This document shows, piece after piece, positions 51,228 to 64,000 of a DNA stretch of 64,000 bases. Below the pieces are notes generated by a model. It was given only the letters and a program-made list of their open reading frames with translations, searched no databases and was not told the origin of the DNA. The position numbers were made by a program, and so were the translations under genes. The DNA is from Diplosphaera chodatii (lineage: Eukaryota; Chlorophyta; Trebouxiophyceae; Prasiolales; Stichococcaceae): NCBI GenBank assembly GCA_032358165.1, contig JAALGY010000057.1, positions 806,001-870,000 of the forward strand. Direction: 5' to 3'. Positions within the stretch are counted from its first letter, which is position 1. Each line of letters begins with the position of its first letter.

Positions 51228-54200
51228 TCAGGCCGCGCTGGCGACGGGCACTGCCGACTTGGCCTCCTTGGGGCCCGCGCCATTGCCGGCGGAGGCCTCT
51301 GCCTCCGGGGAGGCCTCGGGGGTGCCGGCCTCCGACGGCGGCACCAGCTGCTTGAACTTGCCGAGGGACTGCGCCCAGCTGTCCAGGATCTCCTGCGCCT
51401 TCTTGGAGCCTGCGGAGCAGATGACAAGTCGAGTCAGGGCAGCCGGGGTACACACATTGGGCATATGACATCTATGCCTTCTGCAACACAGAGCTCTGGA
51501 CTTACATTGCATATGTTCACTGTAGACCTTCGTGTCTATGCAAGGGGCACTGCTCCGTATCAACAGGGGAGGAACTACCAATGTGCACAGCGGCAAACGC
51601 ACCAGTCTTCTCGACGTGGTCGGTGAGCAGCGCGCGCAGCTGCGCCTCGCCAGCGGCGGTGCGCACCGGCTGCACCGTGACAATCTCCGCGTTGACCTTG
51701 TCCTCGAAGTCGCCCTCCTCGTCGTAGAAGTAGCCCAGGCCGCCCGTCATGCCTGCCGCCACGTTGCGGCCTGCAGACCGTGAACGGGGTGATGAGAGGT
51801 GCATGCACACACAACGAGAAGGAGAGAACATGTCTGCTTGAATTCTTCAAAGAAGGATATGTTCCTCCCTTGGGGTGCTACATGAAGCAGCACCGGCAGC
51901 AGCGACAGCCACAGGGAGGGATGCACCTGCAGCAAGCTGAATCGGTCTTGGTCTGCCGATGACGCATGTGTGGGAACAGAGGGTGGGCATCACCTGCGGA
52001 GCCGAGGCACACGACGGCGCCGCCGGTCATGTACTCGCAGCAGTGGTCGCCGACGCCCTCCACCACGGCGTCCGCCATGCTGTTGCGCACCGCAAAGCGC
52101 TCCCCGCCGCGGCCGTTGACGAACAGGCGCCCGCCCGTCGCGCCGTACAGGCAGGTGTTGCCCACCAGGCTGGTCTGCGTCGCCTGCAGCAGGGGCACGG
52201 GCAGCGGGGTCACCGCTGCAAACTGAAAGTGCAATCAAGCACAGAAGGTGCATGTCTGGCCGCGAATCGTGGCCACCATGAGTGGTGGCAGATGGCCAGG
52301 ATCCTCAACCACATATGCAGTCATGATGTGTGGCAGAGCAGCTAGAGACAGGGGCTGCGGGCGGGCGCACGTCGAGGGTCTGCTCCTCTGGCGGCACGAT
52401 GACGATGTCGCCGCCCGCCATGCCCTTGCCCACATAGTCATTGGCCTCGCCGATGAGCTTCACGCTCATGCCGCCGACCTGCAGCATGTGGGTGATGTTT
52501 GCTCACGCACTTGGTTCGCAACTTGTACACAAGCAGGTGTTATGACAATTGACTGTTTGAAGCGAGAGTCGGCCAGGGCATTTCGACGGCATGCTAGATT
52601 ACCCATATGCAAAACACCGCTCACCAGGAAGCAGCCGAAGGACTGCCCGCCGCTGCCCCGCAGCACGAAGTCCAGGCTGCCTGCGAAGCCGCGGTCGCCA
52701 TGCTGCCGCGCGACGGCGCCCGCAATGCGGCCAAAGGCGCTGCGCTGCACGTTGGTGATGTCGTACTGCCGCGTGACGCTGCCGCTGTTGTCGATTGCAT
52801 CCTGGATCTCCTGGTCCGCCAGCACCTCGTCGTCCCACACCGGGCCATTGCTGTGCACGTCCCTGCAGCAAGAGTATGGAGGGGGTTCGGTACATGCTTC
52901 CTTCCCCGCGCCATGCCTATGCCTTCATGCTATGCCACGGTAGCCAAAGCAGACAGAAGCCTTGACAGACTGAAGAAATTTGACAATGCAGCACAGCAAT
53001 GTGCCAGCAGTGGGCTTCGTGATGATACTTCAGTGAAGGAAGTGTGCGCACTGGGCGCGGCGGGCGGAGGAGGCGCCCGTCTCGCCCGCGTAGGCGGTGA
53101 CGAAGGACAGGTCCAGGCCGTCGGTCTTGGCCAGCGCCACGTCCCGCTGCTTCAGCAGGTCCGCGCGCCCCACCAGCTCGTCCAGCGACCGCAGCCCCAG
53201 CGCCGCCAGCCCCGCCCGCACCTGCGCAGAAGGAGTGCACCGTGCGTAAGCTTTGCTTGCAACTTGTTGGCTGTTAGTCTGGCACCTGAAAAGTGCCACA
53301 ATGGCGAGCACCTGTTCTGGAAGCCGCTTGCGTGCCCTGCAGGGCTGGGATGCTGAGGCAGTTGCTGCAGCAGGATTAGATGAAAAACAGTGGGGCACAC
53401 CTCCTCAGCCACGAAGTGGAAGTAGTTGACCAGGTCGCCAGGGCAGCCGGGGAAGCGCGCCCGCAGCTCCTCCCGCTGGCTGGCCACGCCCACCGGGCAG
53501 TTGTTCGTGTGACACACCCGCGCCATGATGCACCCTGCACCAGGATACAGCACAGCATGAGCATGATCATCAGTCAACATGCCTTATGTTGGCATTTCAA
53601 TTACGGCGCCTCGCCCAGGGATCCCGATAAGCAGGCTGCACAGTTGATACAGGACATGCAGCCTCGGTAAGGCAGTTGCTGAACAGACGCTCACCTGTGG
53701 CAATCATAGCTACGGTGCCGAAGCCGTACTCATCGCCACCCAGCGCGGCGGCCACCAGCACATCGCGCCCCGAGCGCATGCCGCCGTCCACCCGCAGCAC
53801 AACCCGCTCTCGCAAGTCATTGGCTGTCAGCGTCTGCAGTGCAGGCATATGGTTCAAGTCAGCGTCAAACAGTCGTCAGCAGTCTTGCTTTGCATAACTC
53901 ATCATGGTATCCTGCATGTTCCTTGGGCCCCGCTGCTTGATGTCACATCGCCATACCTGGTGCACGTCGGCGAGGCCCATCTCGATGGGGCCGCCGCAGT
54001 GCTTGATGCTGGAGACTGGCGAGGCGCCTGTGCCGCCATCGTGTCCCGAAACCTGCATGCCACAGGGTCAAGGCAATGAGGCAAGAATCAGGTCTCAGCA
54101 AATGACAGCTCTCGCCGTGAGCGGGATGCCTGTGCCTGTGCCTAGGACCTGTACAGACAAGGCACTTCAGTGGTCGTGAGCACCTGGATGACGTCAGCGT

Positions 54201-57200
54201 TGGCCTTGGCCACGCCGGACGCCACTGTCCCAATACCCGCCTGCGCCACGAGCTTCACGCTGACCTGGCTCTGGGGTGCCACCTGCAGTCCAGCATGGTG
54301 CACAGCGTCAACCAGCACTAATGAGCATCCTGTCCATTCAGCAGCACCCTCAGGCGCAGGGAAACGATTTATCACAATGACAAGCCGTCAGAGGGGTTGG
54401 CAGATGGCCCAGAGTGCAGCACTCCGCGCTGGGCACCTGGTGCAGGTCGAAGATGAGCTGCGCGAGGTCCTCGATGGAGTAGATGTCGTGGTGTGGCGGC
54501 GGCGAGATGAGCGGGACGCCCGGCTTGCTGCGCCGCAGGTTGGCGATGTACGGGCTGACCTTCTTGCCGGGCAGCTGGCCACCCTCGCCTGCAGGGACGC
54601 GCACGCCATGCTTCGAACGGCGACATACAGGGTGCAGCGACATAGTGGATCTGTGAAGCACACAGTGCCATCAGGGCACAACAGGATCCCTGTGTGGACC
54701 TGGCTTGGCGCCCTGAGCGATCTTGATCTCCAGCTGGTCCGCGTTCACCAGGAACTCGGGCGTCACCCCAAACCGCCCGCTGGCGACCTGCAGCAGCAAG
54801 TGATAGGTTGATCACCTGAGTGAAGCGGCTGCCCCCAGCACAACACCTGTGTGAGGCTTAGAGGAGGACTAATCATCACGTGCCAATCTTTCGTCCAGAC
54901 AGGCTCAGCGCTGAAGACATGGTGCAAGTTAAGGTAAGCGCACCTGCTTGATGCGGGAGGTGGCGGTGTCGCCCGGCTGCAGGCCCTTGAGGTGCGGCAG
55001 CACCTTGGAGGAGCCGTTGCTGTCGATGTCGTCCAGCTTCAGCCACCGCACCGGATCCTCACCACCCTCCCCGCTGTTTGACTTGCCTGCAGTACGGGTA
55101 CACGCATTTCGATGGGCTCGCGCCAGCGATGGCCTTGACATCTGTCTTGACGCAGGCTGCCCCAGCCGCTGCTTGCGTCTTTCAATCCAAAGCACGCAAG
55201 TGGCTGGCCACACCTCCAATGCGGTTCATGGCGATGGCAATGGTCTCGTGCGTCTCCCGGGAGATGGCGCCCAGCGACATGCCGCCCGTGCAGAAGCGCG
55301 TCATGATGTCGGCTGCTGACTCCACCTGCATTGCCGTGCAAGACGACCGTTTGACTAAAGATGCGCTCTATGATTACAAGCGCATTTGCATATTCACACT
55401 CTTTGCAATGCGTCTAACACTGCAGCTGCTCAAACTCGTTTCTGAACAACCACCAGAGACAGAAGGGAGAAAAGCACACCTCGTCGATGGAGATAGGTTC
55501 CAGGCCGGACACCAGCTCCAGGCAGTCGCGCAGCACTGCTGGAGGGCTCTCCTTGAAGTGCTGCTCGTATGCCTGGTATGACTCCTGCATCACAACACCC
55601 TTGCGCGGTGGTCAGTGGACCAACATGTACTTGATGACCTGCGACGGCACAGGTTGCAGCAGTGCGACTGCTACAGTAGAGGGAGCGCTCACCGTCAACA
55701 ACAAGGCCTGCCTCGTGTACAGGGCGCGTCAGGGCGCACCTGGCCATTGGGGTTGTCCTTGCCGCCCAGGCCGATGGCCTTGTGCAGCAGCTTGGACATC
55801 TGCTGGTTGTTGGAGTGGTACTCGCCCTTCGGCCGGCTCATAATGAAGCCGTAGTCCTCCAGCTTCTTGATGTCCTTCTCCGGGAAGCCCTGCAGCGCAT
55901 GTGTATCACGCACTGTCACCACAGCAAAGCCGCAAAGCCCTGACATCTGACTGCATGCGGAAGTGGCTTGATCGAGCTCAGGGCGGCCTGAAGTGAGGGC
56001 AGTGAGCGACCTTAATCAGCACCTTGACGCCACACTGTACTGATACATTCAGCAAATTAGCAGCCGGCATATGTAACCTTTCCAGCGCAGCTTGCTAGCG
56101 GGTCGTACACCGCCAGTGTTGCGTGCACGTAGCTCAGCGCACCTTGACCCAGAAGGACTCGGCCTCCTTCTGCAGCTCAGCCAGCGTCAGGCCGCCAACG
56201 CGCGACACAGAGCCGAAGAAGGCGGTGTCCACCACCTCCTTGCCCAGGCCATAGATCTCGAAGATCTGCGCGCCGTGGTAGCACGACAGCAGGGAGATGC
56301 CCATCTGCAGGGGACATGCAGGGTTGTCAGTAGCGTGACATCAACGCATGTGCCTGGTGACAACATGTCACTGCGCTGCACAACATCCAGGACAGGAGGT
56401 GCAATGTCACGGGTGAATGAGCCCACGATCCAGTGGCACGATCCAGTGGCAGGGTGGGCACCTTTGACAAGATCTTGAGGACACCCTTCTCCAGTGCCTT
56501 CTTGTAGTTCTTCTGTGCGTCCACCATGGTCACATCCGGCACCTTGCCGCTCTTGATCAGTGACTCAGTCCTGCAGCATTAGCAAACCCTCACTCGATAG
56601 GACTGCACGCTATGATGCTGATGCCGATGCTGATGGCAGAGGGATTGCTCGTTGCAATTTCCATCTGCATGATCGCCTCACTGCAAATAGAACATGGCAT
56701 TCACATGGTGTCTGACCACACCTGGGGGAGGCGCGCCACTGGCGGGCGGTCTCCAGTGCCAGGTAGGGGCACACCGCGTGCGCGCCGTAGCCGACCAGCG
56801 TGCACAGCTGGTGCGTGGAGAAGCACTGGCTGGTGTCCGCCACGATGGACGTCTCCGTGCGTGCGCCGGTGCGGATCAGGTGGTGGTGCACCGCGCCCAC
56901 CGCCAGCAGCGTCGGGATCGGCGGCCGCTGGATGTCCATCTCGCCCTCTGCCTGGCGATCGGACAGGATGACAATCTCGCAGCCGCCCTTGACGGCGGCC
57001 TCCACATCGGAGCACAGCTGCTGCAGCGCGTTCTTGAGGGCGTCCGGGCTGCCGGTGCTGTAGTGCAGCCCGAAGGTCTGGTTGTTGATGCCAGTGCCGC
57101 GCACCGACTCCAGCTCCTCCTCCAGCAGCACCGGCGACGGCAGCAGCACCTGTGTCAAAACACCTTACCCACTTCAGACTTCAGTGCTCAGGAAGCTTGC

Positions 57201-60200
57201 ATTGCGCGTGCATCTCGGTGCCAGGCTCTGGCTGACAGCACTCGGCATTCTCCTGCTGCCTACTGCTTTAGCATCAGGTCACTCTGGTCGGGCACATGTT
57301 TGCACATCCAGAGCCACGGTCCATGCATGTATGCCTGGCCTATAGAGGTGTCAGGGCAGCACCTGGGCGTAGGACTCGGGGCCGGGCGTCAGCAGGTTGC
57401 CACGCTTGCCCAGCCGCATCTCCAGCGACATGACCAGCCCCTCACGCAGCGGGTCAATGGGCGGGTTGGTGACCTGCAGACGCCGGCAAGGCCACCGTGA
57501 GAAGCGGACACCACGAAACGCTGCCGGAAAATGCCACACTCTGCCACATGGCTGCAGCATAAGCATGCTCAGCACCGTTGTACCCCTTACCTGCGCAAAG
57601 CGCTGCTTGAAGTAGTCGGCGAGCGCGTGCGGCCGCGAAGACAGCACAGGCAGCGGCGAGTCATCGCCCATGCAGTACGTCGGCTCCGCCCCCTGCATCG
57701 CCATGCCCTCGATGATCATCTGCGTGTCCTCCATGCCCAGGCCTGCAAGGTTGCCATCGCAAGTCACCAGTCAGACCCGCATAAAACTGTCTGCAGAAGA
57801 TGGTCCAGATGGTCCGGCGCAGATGGTCCGGCGCCGAAAGGGCACCTCAGCTGCCGCAGGCAAAGCATGGCTGTGATCACCATTGGCAGACTGCAGCCTG
57901 AGTGCGTCCTGCGGCGACAGCATGCAGGAGTCCCGGAACTTGCGGAAACCCTCCAGATCCCGCAGCCTGCAGGGCAACCAGACTTGACATCAGCAGGATG
58001 CATGCGTCTTGCAACTCATGAAACCCATTCACACAGCTACAAAACACTGCAGATAGTCATGCCGACCGGCAGTCGTGCTGCAGGAGTGACCGAAGCTGTG
58101 CCGCGGAGCTGGCCAGAATGCAAGAACGCACCGCATGGAGCGCTTTAGCCACTCCTTGTAGGGCGCCTGGGCAGCCACCTCCTTGGCGATCTGCGTGTTC
58201 TCCTTGAAGGTGCCCGAGTGCAGGTCCGCCATGACCATCTGGCCCGGGCCCAGGCGGCCCTTGGTCGTCACATTGGGCGCATTGTCCAGCACATCGCCCA
58301 GCACGCCGACCTGCCACAACAGCTTACTGGACATCATCAACATTCTTATCATGTATGCCCAAGTGCATACGTGCCAGTAGTTGAAACACTCCTAGCACAG
58401 CCCAGGCTACGACCACCTAGGGTCAGCATTTGCACAAGACATCAGGCAGCCAGGCACCACCCGGCGGGGGCACTTGACTCAGCTTCCTGACCCACCTCGG
58501 AGGCGACATAGATGTAGCCGTCATTGGTGGCCCAGAAGCGGGCGGGGCGCAGGCCGTTGCGGTCCAGCCGCGCGCCGATCTTCTCGCCATCGGAGAACAC
58601 CAGCAGCGCGGGGCCATCCCACCCCTCCTGCAGCCCCTCGTAGAACTCGTAGAACGAGACCACCTGCAAACATGTCAAGTAGGAAGGTGTAGTGTTTGAG
58701 ACATGCAAGTTTCAAGTAGCTCTGCTTGTATTTATTGATGATGTACTGCGATCCTGCTGATAAGGCTGGGCCTGCATCTGGACACTTGTCAGCCTCATAG
58801 CAGCCCAGTACTACACTCCTGGTAGTACAAGTGCCGAGCCGATTGTAGTGGGACCATTGTATCTGCTGAAGGTACCACACACCTCGGGGTAGTTCTTGAC
58901 GAGGTCGGGGTGGTTGCGGTATGCCTCAGGCACCAGCACCATCAGCGCCTGCTCTGCTGGCACACCGGTCTTGACCTACAAACATGCCGCATGCCGTCAG
59001 CAATGCCTAGTGCGCATGAGCAGCTCTGCAGGGCTCCAGTGACCTCCTCCTTGTGTTTGATGCTGATTGGACAGCGCTGATGCTGTGTTGCCTGACAGGA
59101 GGGCACTTCTCTTCCCTGAACCCCTGAAACCCACCAGAAACTCGGCCAGCATGTCCAGGTTGGCGGAGTCGGAGGCGGCGGGGGAGGTGAGCGGCAGGAA
59201 GTCCGCCTCGCGGCCGTCCCACGCGGGGTGCGTGAGGCTGTGCTCGCGGCTGGCCACCCAGTTCAGGTTGCCCTGCAGCGTGTTGATCTCACCTGCAAAG
59301 CCGACACAGCTGTTGAAGAGGCGCACGCACAGCCAGGACAGCTGCGGCGCTGGGCATGCCAATCACATGCTGTCAGTCTGCTCATGGAATGCGCAGGTAG
59401 GACAGCGTCTGCGCAAAGCAGGCTGCTGTTCACCATTGTGGCCCAGCAAGCGCATTGGCTGCGCCAGCGGCCACTTCGGGTTGGTGTTGGTGGAGTACCG
59501 CCGGTGATAGATGGCAAATGCCGTCTTGAACTTCGGATTCTGCAGGTCCAGGTAGTACTGTCCCAGCGCTGACGACTGCAGCATGCCCTGCAGCACCCAC
59601 CAGAAGTGCTTCAGCAATGCACCCTTTGCACTGGATTGGTGACATGCAAGCCACCTCCAAACGACCAGTTGCCCAGGTGAACAGCTGGAGAGGCCAGCCA
59701 AGACTATACCTTGTACACGATGGTCTTGTCCGACAGCGAGGCAACATAGAAGTCAGCAGCATCGGCCCCCATCCGCTGCGTCTTCTCCTTCTCAATCATC
59801 TTGCGCAGGATGTACAGCTCGCGCTCCAGCTCATCCCCCTCTGACCCTGCCTTTGCCTCCACAAACACCTGCGCGGTGAGGCAGGTGCATGCTGGTACTC
59901 AGGCTGTTACATGAGCGGACGCCAGGGCTCTGCAGCACAGTAGGTGCGCCACAAATGTGGTGCAGGTGGGGCAGGCTGACAGCCTGATGAGGTGGCCAAC
60001 TGCACACCTGCACGATGCGGGGCTCGGTGATCTTCGCCATCCGCCCCACGATGCTGTGGTCCACCGGCACATCGCGCCAGCCAGCAATGGTGCACCGCCC
60101 CTCGGCCGCAACCACATCCTCGACGATCTGCTTGGCCTGCGCCGCCAGCTGGTCGTCGTTCGGCAGGAAGAGCATGCCCACCCTGCAGCCATGACGGTGA

Positions 60201-60983
60201 GTCAATGCCCCGACGTGGGTGGTACTGTGCGATGCATCGCCTGCAGTGAGAGTTGCAACACCCAAATGCACGAGGACCCCATGACTGGATGTCCAGATGC
60301 ATGTCGCGCCCAGCTCCGCACCCTGTGGTCTTCTCGTGCAGGTCCAGGTCGGGCAGCTCGGCCTTGAGCAGCTCCCACGGGACGCCGGTCATGATGCCGG
60401 CGCCGTCGCCGGACACCTCGTCGGCGGAGCAGGCGCCGCGGTGCTCCATGCAGCTGAGCGCCAGCAGCGCCTTCTCCACGATGGTGTGGTTCTGCTCGCT
60501 GCGCAGGTTCGCGATGAAGCCGACCTGCATGACGACATGACAATTCCATTGCAGCACGTCGCAGTGAAGGGTCCCAACATGAAGCGCTGAGGACAGAGAT
60601 GAAAAACGTTGCGAAGAGCAGGGAGCATGACGCACCCCGCAGGCATCCCGCTCCGCGAGGATGTCGTTGAGGTCCGACGCCACATTGAGGTCCACGCCAC
60701 GCTGCCGGGGCTGGGCTGGGGCAGGCTCGGCTGCCTGGTCGGTCAGAGCAGAGAACTCCGGGTGGCGCGCCGCAACTGCAGCATCGCCCCGCGAGGCTGC
60801 TGCAGCTGGCTGCGCCTGGGGCACCTGCATCGCCATCAGGAGCTTGCAGCATTCAGGAGCTGCTGTCAGCAAGTTCGACGGGCTGGGTGTGGCACTGGAT
60901 GCTCGTGGGTTGGCAGCCGCGCCGCCAGCAGGCCTGTCAATGACATGCTGCACTCCGACATGCGCCTGATATGCCCTGCGCAT
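51228..60983 (-). CDS. GLU1: ferredoxin-dependent glutamate synthase
   Basis: Fd-GOGAT makes two glutamates from glutamine and 2-oxoglutarate with reduced ferredoxin in the plastid stroma, the second step of ammonium assimilation. About 30 exons on the minus strand. The N-terminal glutaminase domain begins at ILAERDACG (catalytic Cys after processing) with [17 protein letters not shown] and [20 protein letters not shown]. The central domain has [17 protein letters not shown] and [17 protein letters not shown]. The FMN domain has [25 protein letters not shown] joined to [12 protein letters not shown], and [20 protein letters not shown]. The 3Fe-4S motif is [15 protein letters not shown]. The C-terminal GXGXG beta-helix includes [19 protein letters not shown] and [17 protein letters not shown]. 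No GltD-like NADH domain follows; the protein ends at TGA 51228-51230, so the ferredoxin type is assigned. The start is uncertain: ATG 60983 gives an Ala/Pro-rich leader, but transit-peptide exons may lie upstream. Confidence 0.96.
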
Positions 60984-62362
60984 CGTCTCATCACTAGCGG
61001 CCGCTTGACGACCAAAGCATGTCGTCACGATAGAGCAGCCCCTCAGCCTGATGCACGTGAAAGCAAACCAGGACCAAGCACGCAAGAGCAGGTTTTGTCG
61101 CAACGGGCAGCGGTGCTTGACGCCACCCAACTATCCCTCTCACTGCTGTTGATGAGTCAGTGGCGTCTGCAGCTGTAACAGCATCAGCTGAGCCCGAAAG
61201 CGAGCGCCAAGTGGCCGCCATCCGCTGGCTAAAGTGCAAAGCGTTCCGGATAACGCGGCACGTTGGCCAGCACGCCGATGCGGCAGCTGTCGCAGTCCAT
61301 CGGTAGTTGCAAAAGCTTCAAGATACACCGCCTCTGCTGTGAGCCGGCTCCAAAGGTTGCGCCAGCGCCATCATTGCCCGTCATATGCGAGCACGGGCAT
61401 GCTCCTGGCCCTGCTGCCGATGGCCGGACACCGCACCTGCGAGCGAGTTGCGGAGCGACGGCCCGCGTGCCGCCTGGCGGACTGGTTGCGGCAGGAGGCG
61501 GGCAGCAACGGTGCCCTGACCGGTGGCCCCTTTGCAGCCTGAGCGCCTTCTTGCAAGCACCGCAGCGTCCGGGCGTCCATGTGCGCCTCTCACTCAGATG
61601 TCTCAGTGCGCTTTCTGCCGTTGGTGAACGACAGTCAGCGCGCAGAGCAGTTTGTGTGGGTTGCAGAAGCATTTGGCAACCTTCCTTACACGATCGCGTG
61701 CAGCTCCTTCTGTCAGAACCCTACTCTGTTCCACCCCCCCGGAAATACTGGGAACTGCCAAATTGCACGGTCTTTCAGTCACCATGGACTTATTCCGCCA
61801 ACGCTGTTGGACGGCGGCACTGCTGCCATCGACTCTATGCTCACTGCGATCGAATTGTCAATAAGCACTCCTCAGCAAGCTGAACGACGCACGACACGCT
61901 AACAGGTGCTTGTGCTGGTAGTAGAAAGGCGTGCATATGAACGAGTTTGTTGACGAGCCCAGCACTGATGACGGGCTCTTGTCTTGGCAGCCATCGGATT
62001 GCCTGGAAGTTTCATGCATTATCGACACTCTCCACCTACCTGAGGGCATGCTGGTTGGCACTAATGCGATGTCTGTAAGTGTGCAGGTGGGGTCGTCATC
62101 ACGGGCGACCTGGTCCAGCACAGCATGAAAAACATCTATGATGCAAAGGTTGAGCATGTGTGGAGGCCGCAATTATGCATGTATACGTATGAAGCCATGG
62201 GACAACTCCCTGCTGAGATGTTCAAATGCAAGTCAGTGTGGGCATCATCACCTGCATGCTTGTGTCATCCATGGTACCACAGCAATCATGCCTGAATACA
62301 TAGCGACCCATCGCTGTACCATTGTTGATGCGGTACCATCACCACTGTTGGCATCGGTGCAG
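60984..62362. other. divergent 5' region, Fd-GOGAT / GFA gene
   Basis: About 1.4 kb between the divergent genes. Possible first exons of both lie here. On the plus strand an open block at 62085-62150 reads GVVITGDLVQHSMKNIYDA and might belong to the GFA gene; on the minus strand the 61200-61670 stretch is Arg/Pro/Ala-rich and could hold the Fd-GOGAT transit peptide. Neither is proven. Confidence 0.35.
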
Positions 62363-63485
62363 GTGCAGTGCCTGTGCGGGAGGGTCGAGGCCGTGGCTGA
62401 GGGTCCTCCGCTCGAGAAGATGCGCTTCCTGTGCCACTGCAGGCGGGTCCTACTATGAGCACGGGCAGATTCAGCTATAGATGCACCGGGCACATGTCCT
62501 TCGTGTGCTTTGTACTTTGTAGGTGGTCAACAAAGGATGCACCACCGAAACATTGCCTTGCTTCAAGACCCGGCAAGATGCTAAGCCTTGAATGGCCTGT
62601 TGTCTGCATGTTTGCAGCATTTGCCAGCAGTACCACTCAGGCCCCTTTGCGCACATCCTCGGCTGGCCCTTTGGCAAGGTGCGCTCTGAGTTGGCTATGC
62701 AAACACAGCGCAAACAATTGAATGCGGCCGGTCGGCAGGTTGACAGCAGGTCAGAGAATAAAGCTTTCCCGAAACCCCGCTGTTATGACAACGGTGCAGG
62801 TCAAGGTTCTGAAGGGCGCAGAGCATTTGGATACGTACGCCTCCACTCCCAGGTGGCCCCATGCTTGAAATGCAGGATACCAATGGATCAGTGCAGGTGC
62901 ACGATGCCTTCCACACGAGGTCACCTGTCCTGTGCATGCCTGCGCAGAGTGATTCGCCAGTTCTGCAAGCACTGCTCATCGCCTGTGGTGATGCACGAGT
63001 TGCCTTCGTTTGGGCGCGCACCAATGCAGGTGCGCCAATACCCATGCCTGCATTTGGCCAGATGCCTGCATACTACTCGCTGCTCATCAGCCCCGCCAAC
63101 CCATTAAACCTGTGTGATCCACAGGTGTTATTTGCCGGCACACTGGGCCGTGATTAAAAGACGAAGAAGTCGCTGTACTACGGGGACGAGCAGCTTGAGG
63201 TGCGATGAATGGGAGCTGAGTGGCCAACTGCGTGCAGTGGCGACTCGTATGCCACACCAAGTGCTACACTGTATGCAGCCAGTGGGGCATGTCTTCTACA
63301 AGGACCGCATCATCGACATGGTGCGGGGGTGACTGTGCTTGCATGATTCATCGTCTGGCTGGTCAACAGCACAGCATGGCTGCCTGGTTCAGCACCTGAC
63401 ATATGTACTAACCTACACATTGCAGCCAGAACACTGCGCCAACAGCCTGTTGATGGATGCAGGACTTTGATGGCCGCCCTAAGTG
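62363..63485 (+). CDS. GFA-domain (glutathione-dependent formaldehyde-activating-like) protein, interrupted by TAA
   Basis: A zinc-binding GFA/CENP-V-family domain; such proteins are thiol- and zinc-binding, with formaldehyde-glutathione condensation proposed for some. Exons 62363-62442, 62618-62678, 62800-62852, 62948-63029, 63125-63199, 63279-63320 and about 63463-63485. Zinc ligands: VQCLCGRVEA, then CHC joined to SICQQYHSGPFAHILGW, and later RQFCKHCSSPVVMHEL. The C-terminal family signature is PVGHVFYKDRIIDM joined to DFDGRPKW. Inside exon 63125-63199 the frame reads VLFAGTLGRD, TAA (63155-63157), then KTKKSLYYGDEQLE in the same frame. Either the protein ends there or the gene is broken or misread. 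The first intron has a GC donor. The start exon upstream of 62363 was not found, and the end beyond 63485 is unclear. Confidence 0.78.
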
Positions 63486-64000
63486 GTGTTGCTGGCTGCC
63501 GAGCAAATTGACATGGCTGGTCATGGCAGGTCTGATGCACATTGCACTCGTAGACAGTGATGTTCTTTGTGATGTGCAGTGACATGATGCAGGGATGCAT
63601 TCCCGCCTTGGATTCAGCAAGCTGGCAACAAGCAGCCCAAGAACCACGAGGACCTGCTGTGACACGCTGAAGTTGTACCACCAAGACCGCATCAGATGAG
63701 CCACAAGTAAGGCTCGTCAAGTCTGCTATGGACTGTTCAATTTGTAAGTGACGTGCAATGCTTATTCAGACAGTCTGTCTGATGGCATTGACGCCGGCTG
63801 ACTTTTGTGCATTCTTTGCCTGCAGTGTGCTCAAATGCATGCAGGGGTAAATGAGCATCCGTGCCGAGGTGCAGTTGCACGTTGCAACAGGTTTAAACAA
63901 GACAGCCGCCAAAGCAGGGGTCACAGACGCAGGAACATGACAATATGCTTTCAACAGATCCAGAGGTGATACACCACAACCAACCACAAGCAAAGCAGGT
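63486..64000. other. window end, nothing assigned
   Basis: The first part may hold the final GFA exon (an open block ending near 63660 reads AGNKQPKNHEDLL, but the splice phase does not fit a simple join). From 63720 on I see no supported gene on either strand. Confidence 0.3.

Noticed and set aside
59907..61130. 407-codon minus-strand frame around the Fd-GOGAT 5' end
   Set aside because: Only its upstream third matches the Fd-GOGAT N-terminus; it then reads through introns into wrong-frame exon sequence.

Overview
The window is nuclear DNA from a green alga. I infer Chlorophyta, most probably Trebouxiophyceae-like. It is GC-rich, every gene is cut by many short introns of about 100-250 bp with strong GTGAG / TGCAG borders, and TGTAA-type poly(A) signals follow some genes. 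The gene set is photosynthetic: ferredoxin-dependent glutamate synthase, plastid-type MutS2, chlorophyllase and STAYGREEN Mg-dechelatase. There are no bacterial operons, rRNA, CRISPR arrays or transposons that I can support. I rebuilt gene models by joining exons at splice sites, checking that phases match and that the joined protein fits a family. Exon borders are good to about 1-2 bases.

Left third (1-17 kb): the end of a DUF1997 protein (+), isoprenylcysteine methyltransferase ICMT (+), a WW-domain DEAD-box RNA helicase with an RS tail (-), a secreted acidic WW-motif protein (+), a bacterial-type TrmA tRNA m5U methyltransferase (-) and ubiquinone factor COQ9 (+). Helicase/WW-protein and TrmA/COQ9 are divergent pairs with short shared upstream regions.

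Middle (17.5-41 kb): a large membrane-anchored class-3 lipase (+); SGF11, the zinc-finger subunit of the SAGA deubiquitinase module (-); and a MutS2 gene (-) whose 3.5-kb intron holds a complete second gene on the same strand, a type II membrane glycosyltransferase-like protein. Then comes chlorophyllase (-) and, divergent from it across a small putative membrane-protein gene, STAYGREEN (+). These two enzymes act at the start of chlorophyll breakdown, one removing phytol and the other Mg, so the locus looks like a chlorophyll-catabolism neighbourhood.

Right third (44-64 kb): three paralogous genes encode an unusual protein, with several C2H2 fingers of the U1/matrin kind (CxxC-x11-13-H-x5-H) followed by a C-terminal U-box E3 ligase domain. 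The first is head-to-head with the second and the third is in tandem. The third copy has lost four of the five introns of its neighbour. Then follow the roughly 10-kb Fd-GOGAT gene (-) and a GFA-domain gene (+) with an in-frame TAA inside an otherwise conserved exon.

Most notable for follow-up are the zinc-finger/U-box family, the gene nested within MutS2, and the linked chlorophyllase/STAYGREEN pair.
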